Origin: G963666705 sp963666705
GTDB lineage: Bacteria; Pseudomonadota; Alphaproteobacteria; CADEGL01
Direction of reading: 5' to 3'
Assembly (NCBI GenBank): GCA_963666705.2
Contig: CAXXKO010000019.1
Coordinates: 1 to 13,933, forward strand
Length of the DNA stretch: 13,933 nt
The translations under genes and the position numbers were made by a program. Of this stretch, positions 7,317 to 13,821 are shown one piece after another. Under the pieces are notes generated by a model. That model had not been told where the DNA came from. It saw only the letters and a program-made list of their open reading frames with translations, and did not search any database. The first letter of the stretch is position 1. Every line of letters starts with the position of its first letter.

Positions 7317-7801
7317 CGGATGGCCATGTGGCCGGCTTGAGGGGGCCAGGGGAGGTGGGCTTGGGCGGTCAGGTGGGCGTCGAGGACCCGCCCGATATGG
7401 GGCAGGAAGGGGGCCGGGCGGCGGGTGGCGAGGTCGATGTGGATCTCCAGATGCTCGCTGGTCGCCGCGAGGTAGCCCTCCTCCCCCTCCACGTGCATCT
7501 CGATGAAATAGTGGATGAGCTTGTCGCCGCGGTCGAGGAGCCGGCCGGTCATGCGCAGGCGCGCGCCCTCCATCACCTCGCGCAGGTAGGTGACGTGCCA
7601 GTGCAGGATGAAGACGGTGCGGTTGTCCTCGTTCAGGAAGCGCGAGCCCACCCGTAGCCGATCGAGGAGCTCCTTGGACGCGCGCGCGAACACCGTGGCA
7701 TAGGCGAGCGCCGCCATATGCCCGTTGTCGTCGATCAGCGCCGGGTCGACCTCGTCCAGGCTGAGCGTGATCTGCCCCTCGATGCCGCCCGCCCCGCTCA
7801 T
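7295..7801 (-). CDS. Hot-dog fold acyl-CoA thioesterase, betainyl-CoA thioesterase-like
   Basis: This is a 168-residue protein of the 4-hydroxybenzoyl-CoA thioesterase-like hot-dog family. The N-terminal DDNGHM (24-29), with the catalytic-type Asp followed by GHM and Y34, is the family signature. The later block AATSEHLEIHIDLATRRPAPF resembles the thioesterase unit that is fused to, or encoded beside, L-carnitine dehydrogenase in carnitine degradation (betainyl-CoA hydrolysis). That comparison is from memory of the family, and the substrate is not proven. Its ATG overlaps the TGA of the preceding ABM gene by four bases (ATGA), so the two are translationally coupled. The C-terminus is fixed by a stop codon created by a 16-bp tandem duplication. 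The gene converges on the first SDR gene with 64 bases between the stops. Confidence 0.82.
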   Translation of the reverse strand: MSGAGGIEGQITLSLDEVDPALIDDNGHMAALAYATVFARASKELLDRLRVGSRFLNEDNRTVFILHWHVTYLREVMEGARLRMTGRLLDRGDKLIHYFIEMHVEGEEGYLAATSEHLEIHIDLATRRPAPFLPHIGRVLDAHLTAQAHLPWPPQAGHMAIRREAGEA

Positions 7802-8100
7802 ACGACCTTGGCGCCCACTTCCGCGTATTCGTACCAGGGCTCGGCCGCGAAGTAGTCTTGGTAGGGCCGGATCGCCTCCTCGTGATCCGCGCTCTCCTCG
7901 TTGGCCTTGATGGCCTCCATGCTGTCCCAGAGGGTGATGGACAGGACCTTGCCGGCCGCCGCGTCTACGATCAGCATGTAGCCGCCAACAAAGCCCTTAC
8001 CCTCGCCCTTGTAGTATTTCTCCGCCCTTTCCGCCCATTGGGCCTGGGCCTCGCCCGCCCTCTCGGGCTTGAGTGTCACGTGCATGATTCGTGCGTGCAT
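7798..8100 (-). CDS. Small ABM-type alpha/beta-barrel protein (copy 2)
   Basis: This 100-residue protein starts MHARIMHVTLKPERAGEA and carries VLSITLWDSMEAIKANEES in the middle and PWYEYAEVGAKVV at the end, a dimeric alpha/beta-barrel (ABM-like) pattern. It is about 60% identical by eye to the neighbouring gene at 8297-8590, from which it differs by a short insertion in the loop before GGYML. The start is fixed by a strong ribosome-binding site (AGGAAAGGA) whose sequence and spacing are the same as in the paralogue. The thioesterase start overlaps its stop. Function is unknown; family members include small monooxygenases and heme- or ligand-binding proteins. Three such proteins around one catabolic cluster suggest a role tied to the pathway substrate. 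Confidence 0.75.
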   Translation of the reverse strand: MHARIMHVTLKPERAGEAQAQWAERAEKYYKGEGKGFVGGYMLIVDAAAGKVLSITLWDSMEAIKANEESADHEEAIRPYQDYFAAEPWYEYAEVGAKVV

Positions 8101-8150
8101 GGCGTGTCCTTTCCTATCCAGCGAGGGGCGCCGGGGCGCCCTCTCCACTC

Positions 8151-8183
8151 ATACCGATCGGTCTTAAGAAAGACCGATCGTAT
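8151..8183. promoter_or_regulatory. Candidate operator: nested palindromes with 11-bp arms
   Basis: Arms CGATCGGTCTT (8155-8165) and AAGACCGATCG (8170-8180) are perfect reverse complements around AAGA, and the pairing continues outward with a one-base offset. The left arm itself contains the perfect palindrome ACCGATCGGT (8153-8162). The site lies 50 bases upstream of the copy-2 ABM start and downstream of copy 3. This form resembles sites bound by dimeric repressors of the TetR family, or it may be an intra-operon hairpin. No regulator gene is in the window. It is the only obvious signal in the 196-base gap 8101-8296. Confidence 0.5.
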
Positions 8184-8296
8184 ATTCCCTCAGGTGCCGG
8201 GCGTCCGCGTCCGCGGCCTTGGCTTACCTCGCATAAGCTCGGGCGCGCAGTCGCGCTTGCCAGACGGTGATGAGCGAGGCTCATCGCCGCCTGGTA

Positions 8297-8590
8297 TCAC
8301 TCGACGAATGCGCCGACCTCGGCGTATTCCGACCAGGGATCGGCCGCGAAGAATTCCTGGAAGGGCTTCATGGCCTCCTTGAGGTCGGGATTGTCCTCGT
8401 TCGCCTTGATCGACTCCATGCTGTCCCAGATGGTGACCGAGAGGATCTTGCCGGCGTCGCGGTCGATCAGCAGCATGTAGCCGGCGCGCAGCCCGCTGGC
8501 CTTGAAGGTGGCGGTCGTCTTGGGCCACAGGGCGCGCGCCTCGTCGATCCGCTCGGGTTTCATGGTGACGTGCATGATGCGTGCGTGCAT
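8297..8590 (-). CDS. Small ABM-type alpha/beta-barrel protein (copy 3)
   Basis: This 97-residue paralogue of the preceding entry begins MHARIMHVTMKPERIDEA, with ILSVTIWDSMESIKANED centrally and PWSEYAEVGAFVE at the end. The first nine residues, the start-codon context and the ribosome-binding site (GGAAAGGACACGCC before ATG) are nearly identical to copy 2, showing a tandem gene duplication that includes the leader. It follows the flavin oxidase by 51 bases on the same strand, so it is probably co-transcribed with it. The 196-base gap to copy 2, with its palindrome, may hold a second promoter. No catalytic residues can be assigned with confidence. Confidence 0.75.
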   Translation of the reverse strand: MHARIMHVTMKPERIDEARALWPKTTATFKASGLRAGYMLLIDRDAGKILSVTIWDSMESIKANEDNPDLKEAMKPFQEFFAADPWSEYAEVGAFVE

Positions 8591-8641
8591 GGCGTGTCCT
8601 TTCCAGTGAGGCGCTGTTGCTTGGATGATGGTGATGGCTGC

Positions 8642-9937
8642 TCAAAAGGGCAGTGAATCGCGCAGGGCATAATAGCGGACCACCGCCGGCATGAACCAGG
8701 GCTCGCCCGAATAGAGGCGCATGGTCGGGAAATCGCGGCCGTCGAAGGGAGTGGCGGACTCGGGCGCGCCGAGGATGCGGAGCGCCAGCTTGTGGCCCAG
8801 CCAGGTGCCCATGGGAATGCCCGTGCCACAGAATCCGAGGGCGTAATGCACGCCCTCATGGATGCCGATATGGGGCAGGTGATCGAAGGTGAAAGCGAAG
8901 GTGCCGTCCCAGCAATGGCTGATGCGCACCGCGGCGAGCTCTGGGAAGAGGTGGGAGAAGTGGCGGTGGAGGCGCGCGGCCGTCTCGCGCAGGCCACCGT
9001 CATCGCGGCAGGCGCGCCCACCGATGATCAGGCGGCTGCCGTCGGGCGAGGGCTGAATGTGGTTCAGCACCTTGTGGGTGTCGATGATGGGGCGGCCCGC
9101 GGGCAGGATGCGTTCGAGGAGATCCGCCGGCACCGGCTCGGTCGCGGCGGCGAAGGTCCGGATGGGCACGAGGCGGCGACGAAAATGACGGAACAGCGGG
9201 TGGTCATCGCCCGTCTCGGCGTTCGTCGCCAGGATCACTTCGCGCGCGGCCACGCGCCCACGCGCGGTCTCGAGTGTGAACCGGTCGCCGTCGCGCGCGA
9301 CACCCAGGACCCGCGTGCGGGCATGGATTTCCGCTCCCTCGGCAGCGGCGCGCGCCATCAAGCCCCGGTGGTAGAGCGCGCCGTGGATGAAGGCCGCATC
9401 GTGGACGACTTGGCCGCCGAAATAGCCGTCGCTGCCGACCTCGCGGCGCTGCTCGGCGCGCGGCACCATCTCGGCCTGGAAACCGACGGCATCGCGCAGC
9501 ACGTCGAGCTCGCGCGCGAGCGCCTCGTAAGCCCGGGCGCTGTGCGCAGCGTAGAAGCGGCCCGAGCGCGCGAAGCCGCAGGCGATCCCCTCGGCCTCGA
9601 TGAGCTGGCCGACATAGGCCATGGCGGCGCGCGCCTCGCGATAGAAGGCAGCGGCCGTCTCCAGGCCGTATTTCCGGCGGAACTCCGGGAAGCCTGTCTT
9701 GAGCACGGGGTTCAGATTGCCGGCGTTGCGCGTGCTCGCCTTCGCCCCCGGCAGGCCCGCATCGAGGACGAGCGGCACCCGCCCGCCGCGCGCGAGGGTG
9801 AGCGCGGCCGAGAGCCCGGTATAGCCGGCGCCGATGACGGCGACGTCGGCGGTCGCGGGCAGGGGCCGCTCGGGCACCTCACTCGGCGGCGCGTCGAGCC
9901 ACCAATAGGGATCGGTGGTAAAGTCGGGAGTCAGCAT
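8642..9937 (-). CDS. FAD-dependent amine/amino-acid oxidoreductase (DAO family, PuuB-like)
   Basis: This 431-residue flavoprotein has the DAO fold (COG0665). The FAD dinucleotide motif is VAVIGAGYTGLSAA (residues 32-45), preceded by the DPYWWLDAPP opening common in gamma-glutamylputrescine-oxidase-like proteins. ASTRNAGNL (67-75) matches the usual ASGRNGG block in altered form. The C-terminal block with DHLPHIG and ALGFCGTGIPMGTWLG is the second FAD-contact region. Such enzymes oxidise a C-N bond to an imine, which fits the RidA protein and polyamine-type transporter nearby. The actual substrate (amine, D-amino acid or N-methyl amino acid) cannot be read from sequence. The start at 9937 has only a weak ribosome-binding site (AAGACG). 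It is the first gene of the leftward cluster and divergent from the second SDR. Confidence 0.88.
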   Translation of the reverse strand: MLTPDFTTDPYWWLDAPPSEVPERPLPATADVAVIGAGYTGLSAALTLARGGRVPLVLDAGLPGAKASTRNAGNLNPVLKTGFPEFRRKYGLETAAAFYREARAAMAYVGQLIEAEGIACGFARSGRFYAAHSARAYEALARELDVLRDAVGFQAEMVPRAEQRREVGSDGYFGGQVVHDAAFIHGALYHRGLMARAAAEGAEIHARTRVLGVARDGDRFTLETARGRVAAREVILATNAETGDDHPLFRHFRRRLVPIRTFAAATEPVPADLLERILPAGRPIIDTHKVLNHIQPSPDGSRLIIGGRACRDDGGLRETAARLHRHFSHLFPELAAVRISHCWDGTFAFTFDHLPHIGIHEGVHYALGFCGTGIPMGTWLGHKLALRILGAPESATPFDGRDFPTMRLYSGEPWFMPAVVRYYALRDSLPF

Positions 9938-10028
9938 TGAATTCGTCTTAAGCCTGTTCGTCCGTCTCTCCTAGCAACCCGTGGACGGGGCGGCAAGCGC
10001 GAACGGCGAGGGTGATCGGAGGCGCGGC
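9938..10028. promoter_or_regulatory. Short divergent promoter region
   Basis: These 91 bases separate the leftward oxidase gene from the rightward second SDR gene, so both promoters should be here or overlap the coding ends. I cannot point to clear -35/-10 boxes. The only clear signal is GGAGG (10018-10022), the ribosome-binding site that fixes the SDR start at 10029 rather than at an in-frame ATG 48 bases earlier. Confidence 0.4.
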
Positions 10029-10793
10029 ATGGAAATCGACGGTCTGGCGGTGGTGATAACGGGCGGGGCGTCGGGCCTGGGCGCGGCGACGGCGCGGCGG
10101 CTCGCGGCGGCCGGCGCGCGTGTGGCGGTGCTCGACCAGGATGGCGCGGGGGCGCGAGCGGTAGCGACGGAGACGGGCGGGCTCGGCCACCTGTGCGACG
10201 TGACCGAGCCCGAGTCCATGCAGGCGGCGCTCGACGCGGCACGGGTGGCGCACGGCACGGCGCGCGTCCTCGTCAACTGTGCGGGCGTGAACGAGCTCGG
10301 CTACACCCTCACGGGCACGGGGCCGCGCGCGCTCGAGTCGTTCAAGCGCCAGATCGATATCAATCTCGTCGGCACCTACAACGCGACGCGCCTCGCCGCC
10401 TGGGACATGCGCGGGTCCGAGCCGCTGGGGCCCGAGGGCGAGCGCGGCGTCGTCATCAATGTCGGCTCGGTCGCGGGCCTCGACGGCGCGACGGGCGCGG
10501 CCGGCTACGTGGCGTCGAAGGCTGGGGTGGCCGGCCTGACCCTCGCGCTCGCCCGCGAGTTCAGCCGCCACGCGATCCGCGTCGTGACCATCGCTCCGGG
10601 CTATTTCGAGACGGCGATGACCGGGTCCTTCCCCCCGGCCTGGGGCGACGGCTGGCTCGAGGCCACGCCCTTTCCCAAGCGCGCCGGCCAGGCGCGGGAA
10701 TTCGCGGCCTTGGCCGAGCACATCATCAACCAGCCGATGCTGAACGGTGAGGTCATCCGCCTCGACGGCGCCATCCGCATGCCCTGGTTCTAA
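10029..10793 (+). CDS. Short-chain dehydrogenase, 3-hydroxyacyl-CoA dehydrogenase type 2-like
   Basis: This is a 254-residue canonical SDR. TGGASGLG (11-18) binds the dinucleotide, D36 at the end of the second strand favours NAD over NADP, NCAG is at 83-86, and the catalytic set N112, S147, Y160 and K164 is intact. The C-terminal run ALAEHIINQPMLNGEVIRLD and the terminal IRMPWF are typical of the HSD17B10/3-hydroxy-2-methylbutyryl-CoA dehydrogenase group, which oxidises 3-hydroxyacyl-CoA esters. The start is chosen at 10029 because GGAGG lies six bases upstream; the longer version would add a low-complexity 16-residue leader. It is a single gene between two leftward genes. A CoA-ester role would fit the thioesterase in the neighbouring cluster. 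Confidence 0.9.
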   Translation: MEIDGLAVVITGGASGLGAATARRLAAAGARVAVLDQDGAGARAVATETGGLGHLCDVTEPESMQAALDAARVAHGTARVLVNCAGVNELGYTLTGTGPRALESFKRQIDINLVGTYNATRLAAWDMRGSEPLGPEGERGVVINVGSVAGLDGATGAAGYVASKAGVAGLTLALAREFSRHAIRVVTIAPGYFETAMTGSFPPAWGDGWLEATPFPKRAGQAREFAALAEHIINQPMLNGEVIRLDGAIRMPWF

Positions 10794-10887
10794 AGCGTTT
10801 CCACCTCGACTGGAATCGCTCCAGGCCGCAAGGCGGCCCGCCGGCCGTCCCGCGCGCCCGCGTGTCCGATCGAAGCGGAGCCGCTTC
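10794..10887. terminator. Convergent 3' region with three hairpins
   Basis: Between the converging SDR and M24 genes three inverted repeats follow one another. The first is AGCGTTTCCA ... TGGAATCGCT at 10794-10820 (10-bp stem with one T/T mismatch, 7-nt loop). The second is GGCCGC-AAG-GCGGCC at 10824-10838. The third is GAAGCGG-AG-CCGCTTC at 10872-10887, which overlaps the M24 stop codon. None is followed by a T-run, so they are not textbook intrinsic terminators, but position and stacking suggest a bidirectional stop or mRNA-end role. Confidence 0.45.
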
Positions 10888-12043
10888 AGCGGACGAACAG
10901 TTGCCTGGGCGTGCGCGACAGGGATTCGCCGGCGCTCTCCCCGACCCGGATCACCTCGCTCAGCACGTAGGCATCGGTCTTCTCCCAGATGCCGATGATG
11001 AGGTGCATGGTGTAGCCCGCCTCGAGCACGGTCGTGCTGTCGTCCTGGAGGCTGAAGCAGAGGTCGGCCCAGTCGACGCCGATCGAATAGCCGATGCGCG
11101 ATTCCTTGCGAATGCCGCGGGGTGCGAACTCGGCCTGGAAGGCGCGGTGGATGTCGCCGCAGGGCGCACCCGGACGGACGGCCGCCAGGGCCGCCTCGAA
11201 CCCGGCGACGACGCCCTCGTGCAGCTCGAGGACCCGGGGCGGCGGATCGCCCAGGAACGCGGTGCGCGAGAGGGCGCAACAGTAACGGTGGACGAAGGCG
11301 CCGACCTCGAAATCGGTCTGGTCGCCGGGGCGGAAGGGCGCGTCGGTCCATTTGAGGTGCGGCGCCTGGGCGACGCCGGGGCCGGTCGGCATGGTGATGG
11401 ATTTCGCACCGGCACCACCGCCCCATTCCGGCGTGCCGGCGATGAGGTCGTGGGTGATGCGGGCCGCGACATCGCATTGGCGCACGCCTTCCGCGATCTC
11501 GGCGATACCTCCCTGGAGGGCGCGATCGACGATCGCCGCCGCCTGGCGCATATAGGCGGTCTCGGCCGGGGACTTGCGGATCTTGGATGTCTCGACCACC
11601 CCCGTGCCGTCGATCAGCGGGCGGTCCCCCAGCGCCTTGACCAGGCTCTGATGGTCGCGGTGCGACACGACCGAGGCCCCGAGCTCGAGCCCGATTCGGC
11701 CGCTCCCGGCGATCTCGACGATGCGGGCGCCGATCGCATCCCAGGGCGAGCGCGCGGGCGTGCCGATAAGGCTTTCCGGGTAGGACTCGACGCGGGAATG
11801 GTCGAGATAGACCGTGGGATAGGCGCAATAGATGTCCATCTCCCGGAGGATGAGCGTGACGTCCTGGTCGCCCGCCCGCAGGACGGCGACCTGGGGCACA
11901 TAGTCCGAGAACCCCTCATATCCGGAGAGGTAGCAGATGTTCCCCTCCGCGAAGACGACCAGGGTGTCGATCCCGGCGCGCCCCATCGCCTCGGTCACCC
12001 GGCGCACGCGGCCGCGGTACTCGCTCACCTCGAATGCAGCCAT
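10886..12043 (-). CDS. M24-fold hydrolase, ectoine hydrolase (DoeA/EutD)-like, metal ligands mostly missing
   Basis: This 385-residue 'pita-bread' (creatinase/Xaa-Pro peptidase) protein has an N-terminal domain (about 1-155) and a catalytic domain (about 156-385). The wording APHLKWTDAPF (228-237), LSRTAFLG (258-265) and the terminal TPRQLFVR recall ectoine hydrolase DoeA/EutD more than prolidases. Of the five M24 metal ligands, the first Asp is Glu246 (DFEVGAF), the second is Ala257, the His is Tyr319 and the first Glu is a hydrophobic residue near 349; only the last Glu (E363) remains. Ectoine hydrolase and creatinase likewise work without metals, so this probably opens a cyclic or amide/ureido bond and is not a peptidase. 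No doeB/eutE deacetylase adjoins it, so ectoine is not established as substrate. AAGGGGG precedes the ATG. Confidence 0.82.
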   Translation of the reverse strand: MAAFEVSEYRGRVRRVTEAMGRAGIDTLVVFAEGNICYLSGYEGFSDYVPQVAVLRAGDQDVTLILREMDIYCAYPTVYLDHSRVESYPESLIGTPARSPWDAIGARIVEIAGSGRIGLELGASVVSHRDHQSLVKALGDRPLIDGTGVVETSKIRKSPAETAYMRQAAAIVDRALQGGIAEIAEGVRQCDVAARITHDLIAGTPEWGGGAGAKSITMPTGPGVAQAPHLKWTDAPFRPGDQTDFEVGAFVHRYCCALSRTAFLGDPPPRVLELHEGVVAGFEAALAAVRPGAPCGDIHRAFQAEFAPRGIRKESRIGYSIGVDWADLCFSLQDDSTTVLEAGYTMHLIIGIWEKTDAYVLSEVIRVGESAGESLSRTPRQLFVR

Positions 12044-12290
12044 GCGTCATGCCCCCTTGTTGGTTCGAACCATACGGCTTGGTCGCGCCACAGCCCCCGA
12101 ATCGACGACCTCCTCGCACGCGGGATCGAGGGCCGATATGACTCCGTCCCCTTCCACCCGGCCTCACGGCGTTCCATGCCGTGTCTCCCTTGAGCGGGAG
12201 GTTAGCGAAGCGCGACGGCACAATCCACGATTTCTCGGAATGCCCCACGTCCCGTGTCGGTCCCACCCGGCGACAGTCCGTTGTTGGCTC
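12044..12290. promoter_or_regulatory. Upstream region of the M24 gene
   Basis: These 247 bases lie between the M24 start and the insertion sequence; together with the untranslated left end of the element, 388 bases carry no gene. I see no supported ORF, RNA gene or clear promoter. The only structures are a 12-bp palindrome at 12061-12072 (separate entry) and a weak inverted repeat CTCCC-TTGAGC-GGGAG at 12185-12200. Confidence 0.35.
12061..12072. promoter_or_regulatory. 12-bp perfect palindrome upstream of M24 gene
   Basis: TGGTTCGAACCA is self-complementary over all 12 bases and ends 18 bases before the M24 start codon, where a repressor would block transcription or initiation. It could be a dimeric-regulator operator; none is recognised. 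Confidence 0.4.
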
Positions 12291-12293
12291 TAG

Positions 12294-12310
12294 GAGCCTG
12301 TCCGAGATTT
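12294..12310. repeat. Left terminal inverted repeat of the IS
   Basis: GAGCCTGTCCGAGATTT pairs with the right end at 16 of 17 positions. It lies directly after a CTAG. Confidence 0.88.
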
Positions 12311-12431
12311 GATGTTGTTGGCAAGCATTGGGGTGATGGCGAGTGGTCTTGTCGTGATTTTGGTGGTTTGGCTCATGGGTGGTTGCCTTCAGGGGCTTGG
12401 CGCGGCGAGAGGCATGATTGGTCTCGGCGTC

Positions 12432-13754
12432 TCATGGCGCTTGGGCGACGGCGAGCTTGGCCAGGTTGTGGGCGGTGCAGATCATCGCCCATTCGCATGT
12501 GACCTTCTCACGGCCGCGCAGCAGGAACTGACGGAAGCCCCGGGCCTGCTTGATCTGGCCGAACACCGGCTCGACGGTCTGCTTGCGCAGGCGGTAGCGG
12601 CTGCGGCGCCCGGCGCGCCTGAGGGTGGCCGCCATGGCCGCGACCCGGCCGCCGGGCGGCGCGGCGCGCGGGCCCACGGCGGCGGCTTGGCCGTGCTTTT
12701 GCCGCTCGGTCGCGATGTAGGGCTTGATGCCCCGCCTATCGGCGGCCTCCAGGTTCGCCTTCGAGCAGTAGCCGGCGTCCGCCGATATCTCCCTGGGACG
12801 CCGCCCGAGGTTGGCTTCGATGGCGTCGATCAGGGGTTCGAGCTGGCCCTGGTCGCTGGTCGAATCGGTCAGGGCGTGGGCGACGATGATCTGGCGTTTG
12901 GCATCGACCGCGGCCTGGGCATTATAGCCCTGGATGAAGCCGTCCTTGGTCTTGAGGATGCGGCTCTCGGGGTCGGTGAAGTTGCGCTGCGCCTTGTCCG
13001 CCGGCACATCCGCCGGCGGCTTGGGCTTGGGTCCCGGGCGCTTCGGCGCCCGCGTCTGGGCGGCGCGCGCGGCCGCGTCCCGCGCCTCGGCCTCCAGGGC
13101 GGCCTTGGCCTCGCGAATCTTGGCCAGACGCTTGGCCTTGTCGGCGACCCAGGCCGGCATCTCGTCGCCCCGCGCCGCGACCCCCAACGCCTCGTCCTCC
13201 GCCGCATCGGCCGCCGCCGCCCGATCGAGCCAGCTCTCGACCACCGCCTCGAGCCCGGCCTCCGCCCTGACCATGCGGGCGTAAGACATCGCCTTGTGCT
13301 TGGAGGCGTTGGCCTTGATCTTGGTGCCGTCCAGCGCCACATGGCCGAGCTTGACCAGCCCCGCCCGGCGGCACAGGGCCAGCACCTGCGCGAACAGCCC
13401 CGACAGCGCCGCGAGATGGCGCTTGCGGAAATCCGAGATGGTGCGGAAGTCGGGCCGCTGCATCCCCGTCACCGCCATGAAGTCGACGCGCTCCTCACAC
13501 CCCCTGGCGATGCGGCGCGACGAATAGACGCCGACGCTGTAGGCGTACAGCAACAGCGCCACCATCATCACCGGGTGGTAGGGCGGCTGGCCGCGCGCCT
13601 CGCCATAGGCCGCAAAGATCGCCGACAGGTCCAGGCTCTCGCGCACCGCATCCCGCACCAGGTGCGCCGCGTGTCCCGCCGGCACGAAGTCATGGACCGA
13701 AGCCGGCAACAGCCAGACCTGATCCACGTCCCAAGCTCGAAAGGTTTTGCTCAT
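12432..13754 (-). CDS. IS1182-family transposase (DDE)
   Basis: This 440-residue transposase is of full length and without frameshift. The N-terminal part (about 15-110, with HPVMMVALLLYAYSVGVYSSR and DFRTISDFRKRH) is the DUF772-type domain common to IS1182/IS5-like enzymes. The catalytic acidic triad is visible as D142 (VALDGTKIKANAS), D326 (ISADAGYCS) and E395 (TVEPVFGQIK). A long Ala/Lys/Arg-rich helix (about 200-250) separates the first Asp from the catalytic core. The only in-frame start is at 13754 and has a poor ribosome-binding site, as is common for transposases kept at low level. The long open frame on the opposite strand is a codon-bias shadow. Confidence 0.95.
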   Translation of the reverse strand: MSKTFRAWDVDQVWLLPASVHDFVPAGHAAHLVRDAVRESLDLSAIFAAYGEARGQPPYHPVMMVALLLYAYSVGVYSSRRIARGCEERVDFMAVTGMQRPDFRTISDFRKRHLAALSGLFAQVLALCRRAGLVKLGHVALDGTKIKANASKHKAMSYARMVRAEAGLEAVVESWLDRAAAADAAEDEALGVAARGDEMPAWVADKAKRLAKIREAKAALEAEARDAAARAAQTRAPKRPGPKPKPPADVPADKAQRNFTDPESRILKTKDGFIQGYNAQAAVDAKRQIIVAHALTDSTSDQGQLEPLIDAIEANLGRRPREISADAGYCSKANLEAADRRGIKPYIATERQKHGQAAAVGPRAAPPGGRVAAMAATLRRAGRRSRYRLRKQTVEPVFGQIKQARGFRQFLLRGREKVTCEWAMICTAHNLAKLAVAQAP

Positions 13755-13800
13755 GCCGTTTAACGAATCACACTCCGATACCCACGTCGAGCCAAATCCG

Positions 13801-13817
13801 AATTCTCGGACAGGCTC
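13801..13817. repeat. Right terminal inverted repeat of the IS
   Basis: The reverse complement reads GAGCCTGTCCGAGAATT, matching the left end at 16 of 17 bases. CTAG follows at 13818-13821. Confidence 0.88.
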
Positions 13818-13821
13818 CTAG

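Larger units (their letters stand above)
12294..13817 (-). mobile_element. IS1182-family insertion sequence, apparently complete
   Basis: This 1524-bp element carries one transposase gene on the minus strand. Its ends are inverted repeats: GAGCCTGTCCGAGA at 12294-12307 matches the reverse complement of 13804-13817 exactly, and the match continues with one mismatch to 17 bases. CTAG flanks both ends (12290-12293 and 13818-13821). Because CTAG is itself a palindrome, it can be read as a 4-bp target duplication or as an extension of the inverted repeats, so the exact border may vary by a few bases. The intact transposase and near-perfect ends suggest a recent or still active insertion. The 138 bases at the left end are untranslated. 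It sits upstream of the M24 gene, where it may separate that gene from distal control sequences. Confidence 0.88.

Noticed and set aside
9981..10028. Upstream ATG at 9981 for the second SDR
   Set aside because: The extra 16 residues are low-complexity and precede the normal SDR N-terminus. GGAGG at 10018-10022 supports the start at 10029.
9948..11828. 626-residue open frame on the - strand across the second SDR and the M24 gene
   Set aside because: It overlaps two well-supported genes in another frame, and its Arg/Pro/Gly-rich composition is that of a codon-bias shadow.
12058..12075. GGTTCGAACC resembling a tRNA T-arm loop
   Set aside because: The bases around TTCGAAC do not form the 5-bp stem, and no acceptor, anticodon arm or CCA region can be found nearby.
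12309..13763. 484-residue open frame on the + strand through the insertion sequence
   Set aside because: It is antisense to the transposase, has no recognisable domain, is Gly/Arg/His-rich as expected from a GC-rich antisense frame, and even overruns the transposase start.
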